From an uncultured Rubripirellula sp. (GTDB lineage Bacteria > Planctomycetota > Planctomycetia > Pirellulales > Pirellulaceae), in contig CALJHC010000011.1 in assembly GCA_938075415.1 (NCBI GenBank), positions 21,368 through 85,367 on the forward strand: a stretch of 64,000 nt of DNA, read 5' to 3'. Below the pieces are notes generated by a model. It saw only the letters and a list, made by a program, of their open reading frames with translations. It was not told where the DNA came from and did not search any database. This document shows positions 37,901-47,500 of the stretch, piece by piece (the stretch's first letter is position 1; each line of letters opens with the position of its first letter). The position numbers and the translations under genes were made by a program.

Positions 37901-39141
37901 ATCAACCAGAACCTTGGGACGAAACAGAGCGAATTGCAGAGACCCTTCAAACAGCTTTGACTCAGGCGACTCCATCGGTTGCAGCAAATCTGGTTCGCGT
38001 GATGAGGGCCAATCGTATTGAATCCAATAATGCGATTAGCCAACTTGCACACTTAGCAATCGAAAACGATGAACTGATAGCCCCCGCTCTAGAACAACTG
38101 ACATCCGTGTCGTCACTACCGAAGATCACCAGCCAACTGCTGCAAAAAGTCGCAAAAACTGACCAATTCGGACCGGAGGTCGACATGAACGGCATTCGAA
38201 TAGCATCGAGAATGAGGGAGCAAATGGCATGGCAGACGTTGAATACACTCCTGAATCGTTTCTGGGAAAACCCGAACAAGAAGCGTTGGGGAAAAACCAT
38301 CAACGAAGCACTTAACCAATCACGAGTACTCGACCAATTGTTCGCTGCCCAAACCACTGAAGGCATCAATGAATTCAAGACGACCAAAGAATCAGTAAGC
38401 CCCGCAACCGATATCCTCTTACTCACCATCGCATCCCGTAAAGATGCAAGTCCGGAATCTCGCAGCAAAGCACAAGATTTAATTGCTCTTGGGATCACAA
38501 AAGTCAGCAGACAGAAATCACTGATACAAGTTGCAAGCTGGCTCGGAAACCACCATCTTGATGCAGCGATTTGGAATCTTCAGTCAAGTGATGAGCAAAC
38601 GGTGGCGAAGCTCGCTAAACAAGCTGTCGATTCGCTTAAAATAAAACCACCACATCAAGACCGCAGTCCCTTGCTTAAAAACCTCTCCATCGAAAATGCG
38701 CTTTCAGGCATCGCAAACACCAAAGGCGATGTCGCGATTGGAAAAGCAGTTTTCGAAAAAGCGAATTGTGCTGCGTGTCACACCATCGCTCAAGACCTGA
38801 CTCAAAGGGGACCCTACTTGGGCAACATCGCGAAAACCTACAAACGGCAAGATCTCGCGGTTGCCATCTTGCTGCCGGAAAAGACTATCGCACAAGGGTT
38901 CTCAACGAATTCGTTCCTCACTTTTGACGGCAAAGTCGTCACGGGATTCGTAACCGATGAACAAAATGACCGAGTGATTTTGCGTGATCAGAATGCAATG
39001 GAATATGTGCTAATGAAAGACGATATCGAGGTCAGGAAACAATTAACGACCTCGATGATGCCCAGTGGTATCCTGAAGGAGTACACGACGTTTCAAGCTG
39101 CCTCCTTGCTGGATTACTTGATCAGCATTTCAAAAAACTGA
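34981..39141 (+). CDS. ThuA / discoidin / PVC-type dehydrogenase / haem fusion protein
   Basis: 1386 residues, exported (signal 1-22). Order seen: ThuA-like glutamine-amidotransferase-fold domain (about 26-255, beginning RALLITGGCCHDYANQQ); an F5/8 type C (discoidin) carbohydrate-binding-like domain (about 290-415) with HAIDGDPETRWCANGD and MIRITGLQSIDGGWCSIKEI; the PVC-type membrane-bound dehydrogenase beta-propeller (about 445-810) with calcium-type loops DLDGDGRADE and DHDGDGVADE; HEAT-like helical repeats (about 815-1240); and a C-terminal haem-binding domain with CAACH at 1263-1267. This suggests an exported, PQQ/sugar-dehydrogenase-like redox enzyme for a glycan-derived sugar; cofactor and substrate are inferred only. 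ATG 34981 begins the signal; an upstream ATG at 34954 adds nine residues. Confidence 0.85.
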   Translation: MIKRLLPLVLLTLIAPLTSVAQSPRPLRALLITGGCCHDYANQQKAISEGIQSLANVRVDVYWTDNSTTAPVFPLYSKLNWAEDYDVVIHDECGASLDDPALVNRIVQVHRRLPAVHLHCAMHSFRTGGDEWFRHLGLQSSGHGPQQPISISFNQPAHPITSTLEDWTTIPEELYNNVKLHGAQSLASGKQIIPGEKPRVAEAMVAWTNETQGARSFSTTLGHNTQTVQDARYLELITRGLLWACGKLNQEYLVPYSGEQSTVFIDKNLYKSKDGLELGAIPDGSTLTKVFATSTQNGHPAYHAIDGDPETRWCANGDSYPQAITLELEDQYLLEKIKIDWEFEDHQYRVKIEASNDSKDWQSLHEGVVQGSSLINLSNATKARMIRITGLQSIDGGWCSIKEIAVNAEGIKKLWPADPENKNEFKPLQADRYETSGNLPPQIKSLTREQELALLKDVTVPDGFEATLFATPPAVNYPVFVASSVDGVLYVSSDGNGSLGRDPSRGRILRLRDLDGDGRADESKVFCEIDAPRGLLWDRDRLFVMHPPNLSVFFDHDGDGVADEQKTLVKNLAFGYDQRPADHTTNGLSIGVDGWLYLAGGDFGFIDAQGRDGTIVTHRGGGVLRVRPDGTQLEIFSTGTRNILEVAISPEMEMFARDNTNDGGGWDVRLHHFTGNEDHGYPRLYKNFNNECVQPLADYGGGSGCGAVYIAEPGFGRWGNAPFTADWGTGALYHHKVTRNGSSFSESSAPQPFIKLTRPTDADVDGNSRIYCASWRGATFKWNGPDVGYIVCVRPTDYSPEPMPNFASLKSDQLVEQFDSPSHRRRLAAQRELFYRGDERYEMLHHRAIQGRPEIRNLLDRLQTNASDTECIEALSSADQVVVHTAVRCLASRKAFTACFEAADRDFAAIDPLHRALSMMHLPAVVTGLIDRLPKAAGVKKRAILNTLCRLHYQEGQWKGNSWGTRPDTRGPYYQPEPWDETERIAETLQTALTQATPSVAANLVRVMRANRIESNNAISQLAHLAIENDELIAPALEQLTSVSSLPKITSQLLQKVAKTDQFGPEVDMNGIRIASRMREQMAWQTLNTLLNRFWENPNKKRWGKTINEALNQSRVLDQLFAAQTTEGINEFKTTKESVSPATDILLLTIASRKDASPESRSKAQDLIALGITKVSRQKSLIQVASWLGNHHLDAAIWNLQSSDEQTVAKLAKQAVDSLKIKPPHQDRSPLLKNLSIENALSGIANTKGDVAIGKAVFEKANCAACHTIAQDLTQRGPYLGNIAKTYKRQDLAVAILLPEKTIAQGFSTNSFLTFDGKVVTGFVTDEQNDRVILRDQNAMEYVLMKDDIEVRKQLTTSMMPSGILKEYTTFQAASLLDYLISISKN

Positions 39142-39383
39142 CACAATTGCCCTCGGAGTCCTCCATCCTTATCCACGTATTCTTATTGCCTCAATGAGAA
39201 AAGTCAGATGATGAATTACGCTTTCGTTGACTCACCACTTCTCCGAATTGGTAAGTGATTTATCTGATCGAAGCACCGACTTTGCCGGACCTCGTGGTGA
39301 AAACAACCAACACAAATTAGAATCAAATTATCGGAACAACATGTCCGACATTGGCATGGCAGCATAGGTAAATGGAAGACGGG

Positions 39384-40763
39384 ATGATGAATCATGTTGC
39401 AAGTCAGATTTTGATGCGATCCAGTTGCTTCTCTCTGATAATACTTGCTGCCTCACTGAATCTGTCGAATGCTTCCGACTCATTGATACGCTCTTTGGAC
39501 CTCAATGATGGAGACAGCATCGTCTTTCTCGGCGATTCGATTACCTATCAAACGCACTACTGCGAATACCTTCGCAGCTTCTTCCATACTCGTTATCCCG
39601 ACAAGCGTCTTTCTTTCATCAACGCAGGTATCCCGGGAAATCGCGCCGGCGATGCGGTGCAACGATTCGAACAGGACGTTAGCCGCTTCAATCCCACAAT
39701 CGTGATGATCATGTTCGGAATGAATGATGGTGGCTACCAACCGCTGGATAATGAGGTCCGCCTGAGTGAGTACAAGAAGACGATGCTGAAATTGATCAAT
39801 CAGTCCCGTGAGATCAACGCCAGCCCAGTCATCATTTCCCCGACACCGTTCGATGGAAAAACAAATCAGTCCAGGCAAGAAGACCCAAGTTATCGATTTC
39901 GAGGCAAACCTTTCTTCCCTGATTACAACCTGGTGATGGCCCACTACACCGCCTGCTGTCGGCAGATTGCACAGCAAGAGCAAGTTGTGTTCGTCGACCT
40001 ACATTCACCCTTAAACAACTTCCTTAACCAGAAACGCCTCTCCTTTGCTGATTACACGTTGATGCCCGATGCAATCCACCCTGATCCGGCAGGACACCTT
40101 CTGATGGCGTTCGAAATCCTCAAACGCCTCGACCCAGAACGCGAAAATATTGGCAGACTGTCGCTCGATTACCAAAACGGACAATGGAATGCTTCATCTA
40201 GTGATGTGAAATTTCAGGCATTAACTGGTTCAAAATCTAAGGTATCCGCGCAAGTTAAGTTCCAATCCCTCCCCTGGAATATCCCCGAAAAACACACCCT
40301 CTCTCAACTACGTTGGAACAATCCATCAAATGCGTCGATGATGTTTCGTGAAATTGACGTCAACTCAGAACTAAACTCAACCGAGTTGCAGATTAGCGGT
40401 TTAGAGCATGGCCTCTACAAGGTGTCCCTTGATGAGATACATCTCGGCAACTTCCCGAGAAACGCACTCGCCGCTGGACTTTCATTGCAGGCAATTCAAG
40501 AATCCCCATTAACCAAACAAGCCCAATTGGTGGGAAGCATGAATCGCCGCCTCTCAGATGAAATTGCCCGCCCCCTTCGCGACCTACTTGCAAAGCGATT
40601 CAACGTGCAGCGACAAGACGCGGAAAGACTGATCAACTTTGATAAAAAAAACCGCGACGCAATCAACCGCCTCGAAGGCAAACGCGATGAACTTCTTTCG
40701 GAGATTCAGGAAATTGCCAAACCATTGTGGCTAACATTGGTTGTCGAAGAAATCCAGGAGTGA
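39384..40763 (+). CDS. secreted SGNH/GDSL hydrolase
   Basis: About 459 residues, signal peptide at 1-31. SGNH-fold esterase: block I GDSIT with S52 as likely nucleophile, block II GIPGNRAGD with Gly, block III FGMNDGG with Asn, and block V DAIHPDPAGH with the Asp/His pair. Such enzymes deacetylate or de-esterify glycans outside the cytoplasm. The C-terminal half (about 245-459) is an added beta-domain followed by a Lys/Arg-rich helical tail. Start taken at ATG 39384, where GGAAGACGGG provides a plausible ribosome binding site; ATG at 39372 is possible. It follows the ThuA/haem gene by 240 bp on the same strand. Confidence 0.85.
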   Translation: MMNHVASQILMRSSCFSLIILAASLNLSNASDSLIRSLDLNDGDSIVFLGDSITYQTHYCEYLRSFFHTRYPDKRLSFINAGIPGNRAGDAVQRFEQDVSRFNPTIVMIMFGMNDGGYQPLDNEVRLSEYKKTMLKLINQSREINASPVIISPTPFDGKTNQSRQEDPSYRFRGKPFFPDYNLVMAHYTACCRQIAQQEQVVFVDLHSPLNNFLNQKRLSFADYTLMPDAIHPDPAGHLLMAFEILKRLDPERENIGRLSLDYQNGQWNASSSDVKFQALTGSKSKVSAQVKFQSLPWNIPEKHTLSQLRWNNPSNASMMFREIDVNSELNSTELQISGLEHGLYKVSLDEIHLGNFPRNALAAGLSLQAIQESPLTKQAQLVGSMNRRLSDEIARPLRDLLAKRFNVQRQDAERLINFDKKNRDAINRLEGKRDELLSEIQEIAKPLWLTLVVEEIQE

Positions 40764-40889
40764 CGAACACCGGTAGATATCCCCAATCAAGGCAAGCAAA
40801 ACCATCGCCCCTTCGCTTGGCTCACGAAAACCTGCCACCATCAGAAAAAAAACACCCAAGCTCAATACGATTCATATCACACGGCGGCA

Positions 40890-41855
40890 TCAAGGATTCA
40901 CCAAAGATTGAGAGTTACGAAATTGCTTTGCGTGGAATTTCATAATCGCGACGCCTTGCTTCTCATAAATCTGCATCGCACTGTGTTTAGCACCGGGCAC
41001 AATGATTGAGTCATGAGGAATCTTTAACTTGGTAAGGTGCGACATCCAGTCCAGGTTATTTGAATAATTGTAACCCTTGTCTCCCACATGAACCAAAATA
41101 CTCAGTTCAGGGATTTCAAGATCTGCCTTCCGATTCGCGACGTACCGCCTGGCAAGATCCCATGTATTGTCGCCAATCGCAAAAACGAGGAATTCAGATT
41201 CAGCTCCCTTGTTTTCCGAAATTCTTTTCTCCGTCGCATGACCTCCACCACCCGGCGAAGCACTGCAAAAGAGCTCTGGGTAGCGAAACATCAGCCTCGC
41301 GGTCCCTCGGCCACCTTGAGAAAAGCCTTCGATCGCACGCCCGGATCGATTGGCGATCGTTCGATAGGTCTTATCAATATGAGGTATCAATTCATTGATA
41401 AAAACATCAGCGCCTTGAGCCTTGGGGTTATTCGGCATGTTGTAATGACTGACCGGTCCACCATTAACGAAAACATAAATCATCGGGTCAACCTCTCCCG
41501 ATTTTATGGCGGCATTAATTGGATTGCTCAGTCGAATGGATTTCTTCTCGCTGCCCGGCCTGCCACCGTGAAGGTAGTAAACAACGGGAAAATCACGCTG
41601 CTTCCATTTTGGATTGAAATACTGAGGAGGCAAATAAAGACAGAATCCAACCGGCACACCGAGCGATGGACTACGAAAAGTTGAATGCTTGATATGAGGT
41701 GTCTTTTTACGATCCGATTCGCTCAGTGGGTTAACCCACTGAAAGCTTGCAACCGCATCCGGTTTTCCATTGTTTCCTTGTGCCAGCAGGTCGTGTTCAC
41801 AAGCCAGTGAACCGAAGGTAAAAAAAACCGCAAAGCCAAAGTGTCTAAAATTCAT
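40890..41855 (-). CDS. secreted esterase, alpha/beta hydrolase fold
   Basis: 321 residues, signal peptide at 1-26. Putative-esterase (Fes/feruloyl/acetylxylan esterase-like) family: VVYYLHGGRPG at 91-101 for the oxyanion hole, nucleophile elbow GFSQGG with S179, and PGAKHSAMQIYEKQG near 290 with the likely catalytic His. Probably removes acyl groups from an extracellular glycan. It converges with the SGNH hydrolase gene (126 bp apart) and lies 147 bp downstream of a sulfatase gene on the same strand, so it may belong to the sulfated-glycan island. Substrate not determinable. Confidence 0.83.
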   Translation of the reverse strand: MNFRHFGFAVFFTFGSLACEHDLLAQGNNGKPDAVASFQWVNPLSESDRKKTPHIKHSTFRSPSLGVPVGFCLYLPPQYFNPKWKQRDFPVVYYLHGGRPGSEKKSIRLSNPINAAIKSGEVDPMIYVFVNGGPVSHYNMPNNPKAQGADVFINELIPHIDKTYRTIANRSGRAIEGFSQGGRGTARLMFRYPELFCSASPGGGGHATEKRISENKGAESEFLVFAIGDNTWDLARRYVANRKADLEIPELSILVHVGDKGYNYSNNLDWMSHLTKLKIPHDSIIVPGAKHSAMQIYEKQGVAIMKFHAKQFRNSQSLVNP

Positions 41856-42002
41856 TGAACAACCAAACCATTAAAGCAGGACATTACTCAACACGCTACC
41901 GAACAGAATCATTCACCGTCGATGAGGTTGCAGGGGTGCCAGTGAGACAACAACCAATGATCGCCGGCAAACCCCACTCACTTATTCACCATCGAAAAAC
42001 GG

Positions 42003-43994
42003 CTATTCCCCCAACCTGTTACTGACACGGATATCCAAGTGAGTAACGGTTCCATCAAAGTCATTCGGAGCGGAGTAATCACCAGCGGCGGATGATTCAT
42101 CAAATCCGACACTCAATTCATCCTTAGGTTGAACAGGTATTAAACCTGGTGAGGCGATCCTGACCATCGGTTGGTCGCCCAACTGCAACGACAGCGATTC
42201 CCCATCAAGAGTTGCCAACAGACTAAATTTCTTAGGAACGCGTTGTGGACATATCACGCGTTTCACGACACCATTCACTCGCACATCAAAAGCGAGCTGT
42301 CCGTTGAAAACATGGACAGCATACCCGTGCTCACGACCACCCTGGGCCACAATCACACCGTCGCCGTTCACTGATTCAACCTTCGCAATAATTTCCAACT
42401 CGCTTTTTATAATGATCGGCGTCTTCAAATCGAAACCTTTCCGTGTCTCGCTATTTATTGTTTTCGATCGAGACCTCCTGGGGCTCCTCGATACTGGCTT
42501 CGGATAGTTGGCTAAAACCTCGCGTAAAGTGTCCACAAGCTCTGGCTGATCCGCTGCTAGATTCCTTGTTTCCAATGGATCGACCTCATAGTCGTACAAT
42601 TCGTAAAGCGCCTGACCACTTGGTTCGTTTACACTTTGCCATTCTACCAAGCGGTACCGCTCGGTCCGAATCGCGCGACCAAGCTGTCGTCGAGGGTAGG
42701 CGTGATAGGCGTGGCTCCTGACTCGCTTGGTCGGATCTTGAAGAACAGGAACCAGACTGACACCGTCTATCGACTGCGGAACAATCGGCTTGGGCAATCC
42801 TGCTAATTCAACTAGGGTTGGAAAGAGATCAACACTCTCGGCGGGTTGACTCGTCGCCATGCCCGGGCGTGTGATCCCGGGTGCCGCTATCAAAATTGGA
42901 ATACGATTCGCTTGCTCGTAGTTTGTGTGCTTGGTCCAAATCCCGAGATCTCCTAGATGAAAACCGTGGTCACCCCATAAAACAACAATCGTTTCGTCAT
43001 TCAATTCCAAATCGGCCAACTCACTAATTACTTTTCCAATCTGTGCATCGACATAACTCATGCTGGCGTAGTAGCCGTGAATTAAATTCCGTTTCAACTC
43101 CGCACTAAAAACCGCATCACTCTGCGTAGGAACCGGCTTGTAATTACTGATTTCGCCTCCTCGCTTACCAGCAACTACCGGAGAATCTTTCGGTAACTCC
43201 TCATACGACGGCATGGGCAATTCTTCCCGGTCATACAAATCCCAGTAAGCTTTGGGGGCGCTAAACGGAAGGTGAGGCCGAGCAAACCCCGCAACAATGA
43301 AAAACGGCGTCCCGTCAGAATGCCTGAGATCCTTGGCTTTTCGTAATCGCTGGATGGTCTCGTTCGCCACCCGACCATCCGCATAATCAGAATCGGATAC
43401 TTGGGGAAACTCGTAGGCTGCGCCCCGTGGCAATGAAGCGATTTGACCCAATTTCTGATTGGTAAAATAGGCCTCTTCCCTTGTTAATTGACCACCGTCG
43501 GTGCTGTCAGGATCCAGGTATTCAATCACCTTGTCATGAAAATGAGGCACCATAAATGACGAAGGATCTCCCTCGTTTCCATGACCAATGTGAAATACCT
43601 TGCCGAGTGATTCAGTTCGATAACCATACTTGGCAAAATACTGTGGCATCGTCACCGCATCAGGAATCACTTGCCGAAGCTGGCTACCTAGACCGTAGAG
43701 ACCGGTCGATGTGGAGTGCGAACCAAGCATCAAAGTGAAACGCGAGGGAGCGCAGACAGCTTGATTGCAGAAGGCAAGGTCAAACCGCATTCCACTGTCA
43801 GCCAGTTTGTCCATGTTGGGTGTTTTTGCAACAGCATCTCCGTAACATCCCATGGCTGGCTTGAGATCATCTACCAGGATCATCAAAACATTTGGTCGCT
43901 CTGCGGCAATAGCCGCCTGATCTGTCCACGTACTTGATTGAAACGCCGCTATCAGAAGCACGTAAAGGAGTCGTTGCATTTTCAACATCATCAT
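42003..43994 (-). CDS. iduronate-2-sulfatase-like sulfatase with C-terminal sugar-binding-like domain
   Basis: About 663 residues, exported (signal 1-32). Type I formylglycine sulfatase: RPNVLMILVDD near 33-43 supplies calcium-binding Asp pair D42-D43, and CAPSR at 81-85 holds the Cys that is converted to formylglycine. VVLWGDHGFHLGDLGIWTKHTNYEQ near 320 carries the second metal-ligand set. The layout is that of the iduronate-2-sulfatase-type S1 subfamily. After about residue 500 an added beta-sandwich (IIIKSELEIIAKVESVNGDG to the end) resembles a LamG/concanavalin domain. I chose ATG 43994; the open frame runs 67 codons further but that extension has no signal or domain sense. Activity requires a sulfatase-maturing enzyme not in this window. 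Confidence 0.88.
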   Translation of the reverse strand: MMMLKMQRLLYVLLIAAFQSSTWTDQAAIAAERPNVLMILVDDLKPAMGCYGDAVAKTPNMDKLADSGMRFDLAFCNQAVCAPSRFTLMLGSHSTSTGLYGLGSQLRQVIPDAVTMPQYFAKYGYRTESLGKVFHIGHGNEGDPSSFMVPHFHDKVIEYLDPDSTDGGQLTREEAYFTNQKLGQIASLPRGAAYEFPQVSDSDYADGRVANETIQRLRKAKDLRHSDGTPFFIVAGFARPHLPFSAPKAYWDLYDREELPMPSYEELPKDSPVVAGKRGGEISNYKPVPTQSDAVFSAELKRNLIHGYYASMSYVDAQIGKVISELADLELNDETIVVLWGDHGFHLGDLGIWTKHTNYEQANRIPILIAAPGITRPGMATSQPAESVDLFPTLVELAGLPKPIVPQSIDGVSLVPVLQDPTKRVRSHAYHAYPRRQLGRAIRTERYRLVEWQSVNEPSGQALYELYDYEVDPLETRNLAADQPELVDTLREVLANYPKPVSRSPRRSRSKTINSETRKGFDLKTPIIIKSELEIIAKVESVNGDGVIVAQGGREHGYAVHVFNGQLAFDVRVNGVVKRVICPQRVPKKFSLLATLDGESLSLQLGDQPMVRIASPGLIPVQPKDELSVGFDESSAAGDYSAPNDFDGTVTHLDIRVSNRLGE

Positions 43995-44532
43995 CAAACC
44001 ACTTAAGGAAAAACAAGAACTAAATGGAGGTAAGCAATCAAAACAAAAACTGACCGAAGTCAGCCCTCTAATCCAATGTGCACCCACAATCATCAGCGTA
44101 CAACACGTTCGACAAGTCGCGTCCCCAGCCACTGCACACGTTCCCTCGAATCGAGGCATCAGCATTCCCATTGCAAAGGCTGACACCCTCTTCATTGCTA
44201 ACTTTCAACACAATGTCCATGTCTAGCCGCATGTTGCAAGTAATTATCGCAAACCGATGGTTTACATAAAATTGTAAGACAATCGCGTGCAGGTCGGTAA
44301 TGGTTAAATAGCGACGAAAAAGCTTGTCAAACTCGGCCCAAGGAAAGTCGTCCCACCACGGTCCAGTCACCTGACTGACGCACCTGTGTTTGAGTACCGC
44401 CAAGTCGGAAACCCTTTCCTCTCTGCACGAGCAGTCCTTACGATGGATAGCAATTTCCAAACTGAGCAGTTTCCAAATCTGGCGAGCCACCCATCGTACA
44501 AGCGTTGAACTCTCCAACATCCAAGGCTCGAC
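43995..44532. other. spacer between two sulfatase genes
   Basis: About 540 bp. A 150-codon minus-strand frame (44068-44520) begins 13 bp past the upstream stop, but it is Cys-rich, shows no motif, and overlaps another open frame that extends the downstream sulfatase; I do not accept it as a gene. Confidence 0.4.
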
Positions 44533-47500
44533 TCAGCGCGGCTGTTCCACGGTTACCCCTCGAAAAGTCGCATCTGTATTCACCACTCGCAGCCCGAGAC
44601 GTCCACCAGCATAGGTGGCATCCTGATGACGCAGCACAGGCTGATCATTCAACGAGACAACGATCTGATCACCGTTCATAGAAACGGACAGCTTTTGTTG
44701 AATCGATGCATCAATTGTCGTCTCAGCTCGTGCGAGCTCCCGCCATCGATCACCATCGGTCCTACCGAGAATTACAAGGTTTGTCTTCGGGATCAATCCA
44801 GCGAAGTAGCCGCGTTGGGAGTCAAAACCGACAGAAGCTCCCGTTGTCCGAAAAATCAAACCGGCATCTCTCGCTTGCTGATCCCCGTGAAAATCAATCA
44901 TTACCTCAGCTCGGAAATCTTTTGGAACCACACCTCGAAACAATACTTTTTCGCCTGATCGAAAGTCATTGATCGGATCAGCAGGAATCATTCCCAGTCG
45001 GATTTCACCCTCAGAGTTATCAATGAATTGATGGTGTCCAAAATAATCGTAGGAAGCCGAGTCAAAACTAGCTTGCGATTCATCCTCACCGGAGGGTTTG
45101 GACATGACGGTGCCGGGACCAACAGGCGAACCCAGAAGGGGAAATCCTCGGCGGCCCACTCGCATGGGTTGAACAAAAATTGAGCGGCGCCAGCCTGGAT
45201 TTCGATCCCGTTTGGCATGGTAAATATGCCACCACTGTTTTTGATCCAATGATTGCACAAAGCATGAGTGCCCCACTCCGTAAGTTGACTGCGAACCAGT
45301 GAAGATCGGTGCATCACGTTTCTTCCAAGCATCTGGCGAGAGGGGATCACGACCAACAAGCTCAAGCAGACCCAGTTTGTAGGTTGGCAGCCAAGACGCA
45401 CCACACGAATACACAATTGATGTTCTGTTTCTACTTTGAAACACTTGAGGAGCTTCATGCAAACCACGCTTGGTAGAGTCTGGCTCAATCCGTTCCCAGA
45501 GGTAATCATCGTTATCGCATAATCGCACTCTTGGGCCAGCAAGTTCTGTGGGCGAATTCATCGGTGCAATGTAGAGATACTGTTGATCTGATTCTGCTTC
45601 ATCCCATCCCGACCAGACGGCATAACGATTCCCCTGGTGCTCAAGAACGGTCATGTCGATTGCCCAAAGATTCGGTGACAGCCCGTCCTCGCCCGCGCCG
45701 GTCGCAAATGGACCGATCAGATCGTATTGACCCAAGGGATCATCCGTTTGCGAACGAAGGACATAAGCCAGATGATTTTTATTATGGCCGTCGGAAGCGG
45801 CAAAATAGATATGCCAACGTCCATCAAGCCAGTGTAGTTCCGGCGCCCATACCTCTCGAGAGGTCGGACCAGTGGCAGGAGCCCTCCAGACGACTTGCTT
45901 GGTCCCCATTGACGAAACCGAATCACTGGCATGAATCGCGATCGCTCGATTCCCCTCACTCATGCACCACAAGTAACGTTGGGCATTTGGATCCTTCATC
46001 ACCCAAGGGTCAGCCCCTTCACCGATCGGATTCACAAACTCAGTTGCCTGAATTGCACCGGCACGACTTCCTTCTTTCCATTCGGGATCACCGGCATCCC
46101 TTGGCATACTTTGATTCCAGGCAAAGAGCACGCGTTGCAGTCGATTGGCAACTTCAGGGTACTGATCGATCCGATTATTGTTTTCACCCGCATCCAGATC
46201 CAGATCATACAATTGCGGATCGCTTTGATCGTAATTGATCAGGTATTTCCATTTACCATCGCGAACGGCCAGATCGGGATTGTCGTTATCGGAGGTTCCG
46301 GGTCGATCCGGAGGTCGACGCCAAAAGAGAGGCTTGGATCTACCTTCCTTTGATTCACCCAAGATTGTGGAAAGGACATTCTCGCCGTCAAGTTCGATGC
46401 CATCGGGAGGCGTGATTCCCGCTAACTGATAAAGCGATCGGTTCACATCCATCGCGCACAAGATCGATTGATCATTGACTGAACCGACAACTGATTTTTT
46501 CTGCAGTCCGGGCCCCCAGACAATCAAGGGAGACCGAATACCACCTTCATACAACCACGTCTTCGCACCCCGTAAGGGGTCAGAGGAACCCGCACCTTCC
46601 TCATGCCCATTGTCACTCATCACAAGGATCAGGGTGTTATCTCGAAGTGCTGCGTCGTTTCGTACACGATCAAATAGCTTTCCAAGCTGCTGATCCATCG
46701 CGTCAAGCACAGCGTAATAAAGCTGCCGTTTGCTGCCATTGGTTTTCTCACGCATCAACTCTGGTGGGAAAAAGGGCGAATGCACATCATCCGGCCACAA
46801 GTTGATAAAAAATGGCTGTTCGTTTACTTGCGAATGATTGATGAAGTCAATGGATTCGTCGACAAAACTGGAGGTGATTTGACTTCGATCCTCCCAGCGA
46901 ATGGGCCCCTTACCTAGGCTGGCGGAACCGAGATCGTGTCGCTGCGCCGGTTTACCATCATACGAATCCTTTAGCGGTAAAATTCTTGGCCCCAGCCCCT
47001 CAAAGTTGGTGAGACTTTTATCAAAACCATAGTTTCGCACTTGTGGTGCGTTACCCACATCACGTTGACCACCCATGTGCCATTTGCCGAAGTGTCCTGT
47101 CGCGTATCCCGAGCGCCGTAATTCGCGGGCCAGCATCGGCGCGTCAGGATTCAGCCATTGCGCCATTCCTCGCTGCTGATTGCTTTGCCGATTACTCAGA
47201 AACGAGCTAATACGATGCCTGTAGGGATACTGCCCCGTGGACAGGGCAACACGAGACGGTGAGCAAATGGGTGAATTGACATAAAAATTGGTGAACCGCT
47301 GCCCTTCGCTTGCCAGCTGATCGAGATTCTCTGTCACCGTCTTGGTACCAGAAAAACAGGACAGGTCCGACCACCCCATATCATCAATGAACACCGTGAT
47401 GATATTTGGGACACTCTCGTTGGGAACCAACTGAGGCTGTCCCAACACGACAAGCGGATCATGAGTTTCAGAAAGCCAATTATCCAACTGAGATCTCAAT

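Noticed and set aside
44068..44520. 150-codon minus-strand frame between two sulfatase genes
   Set aside because: Cys-rich, motif-free, and overlaps another frame that extends the downstream sulfatase upstream; no sign of coding selection by eye.
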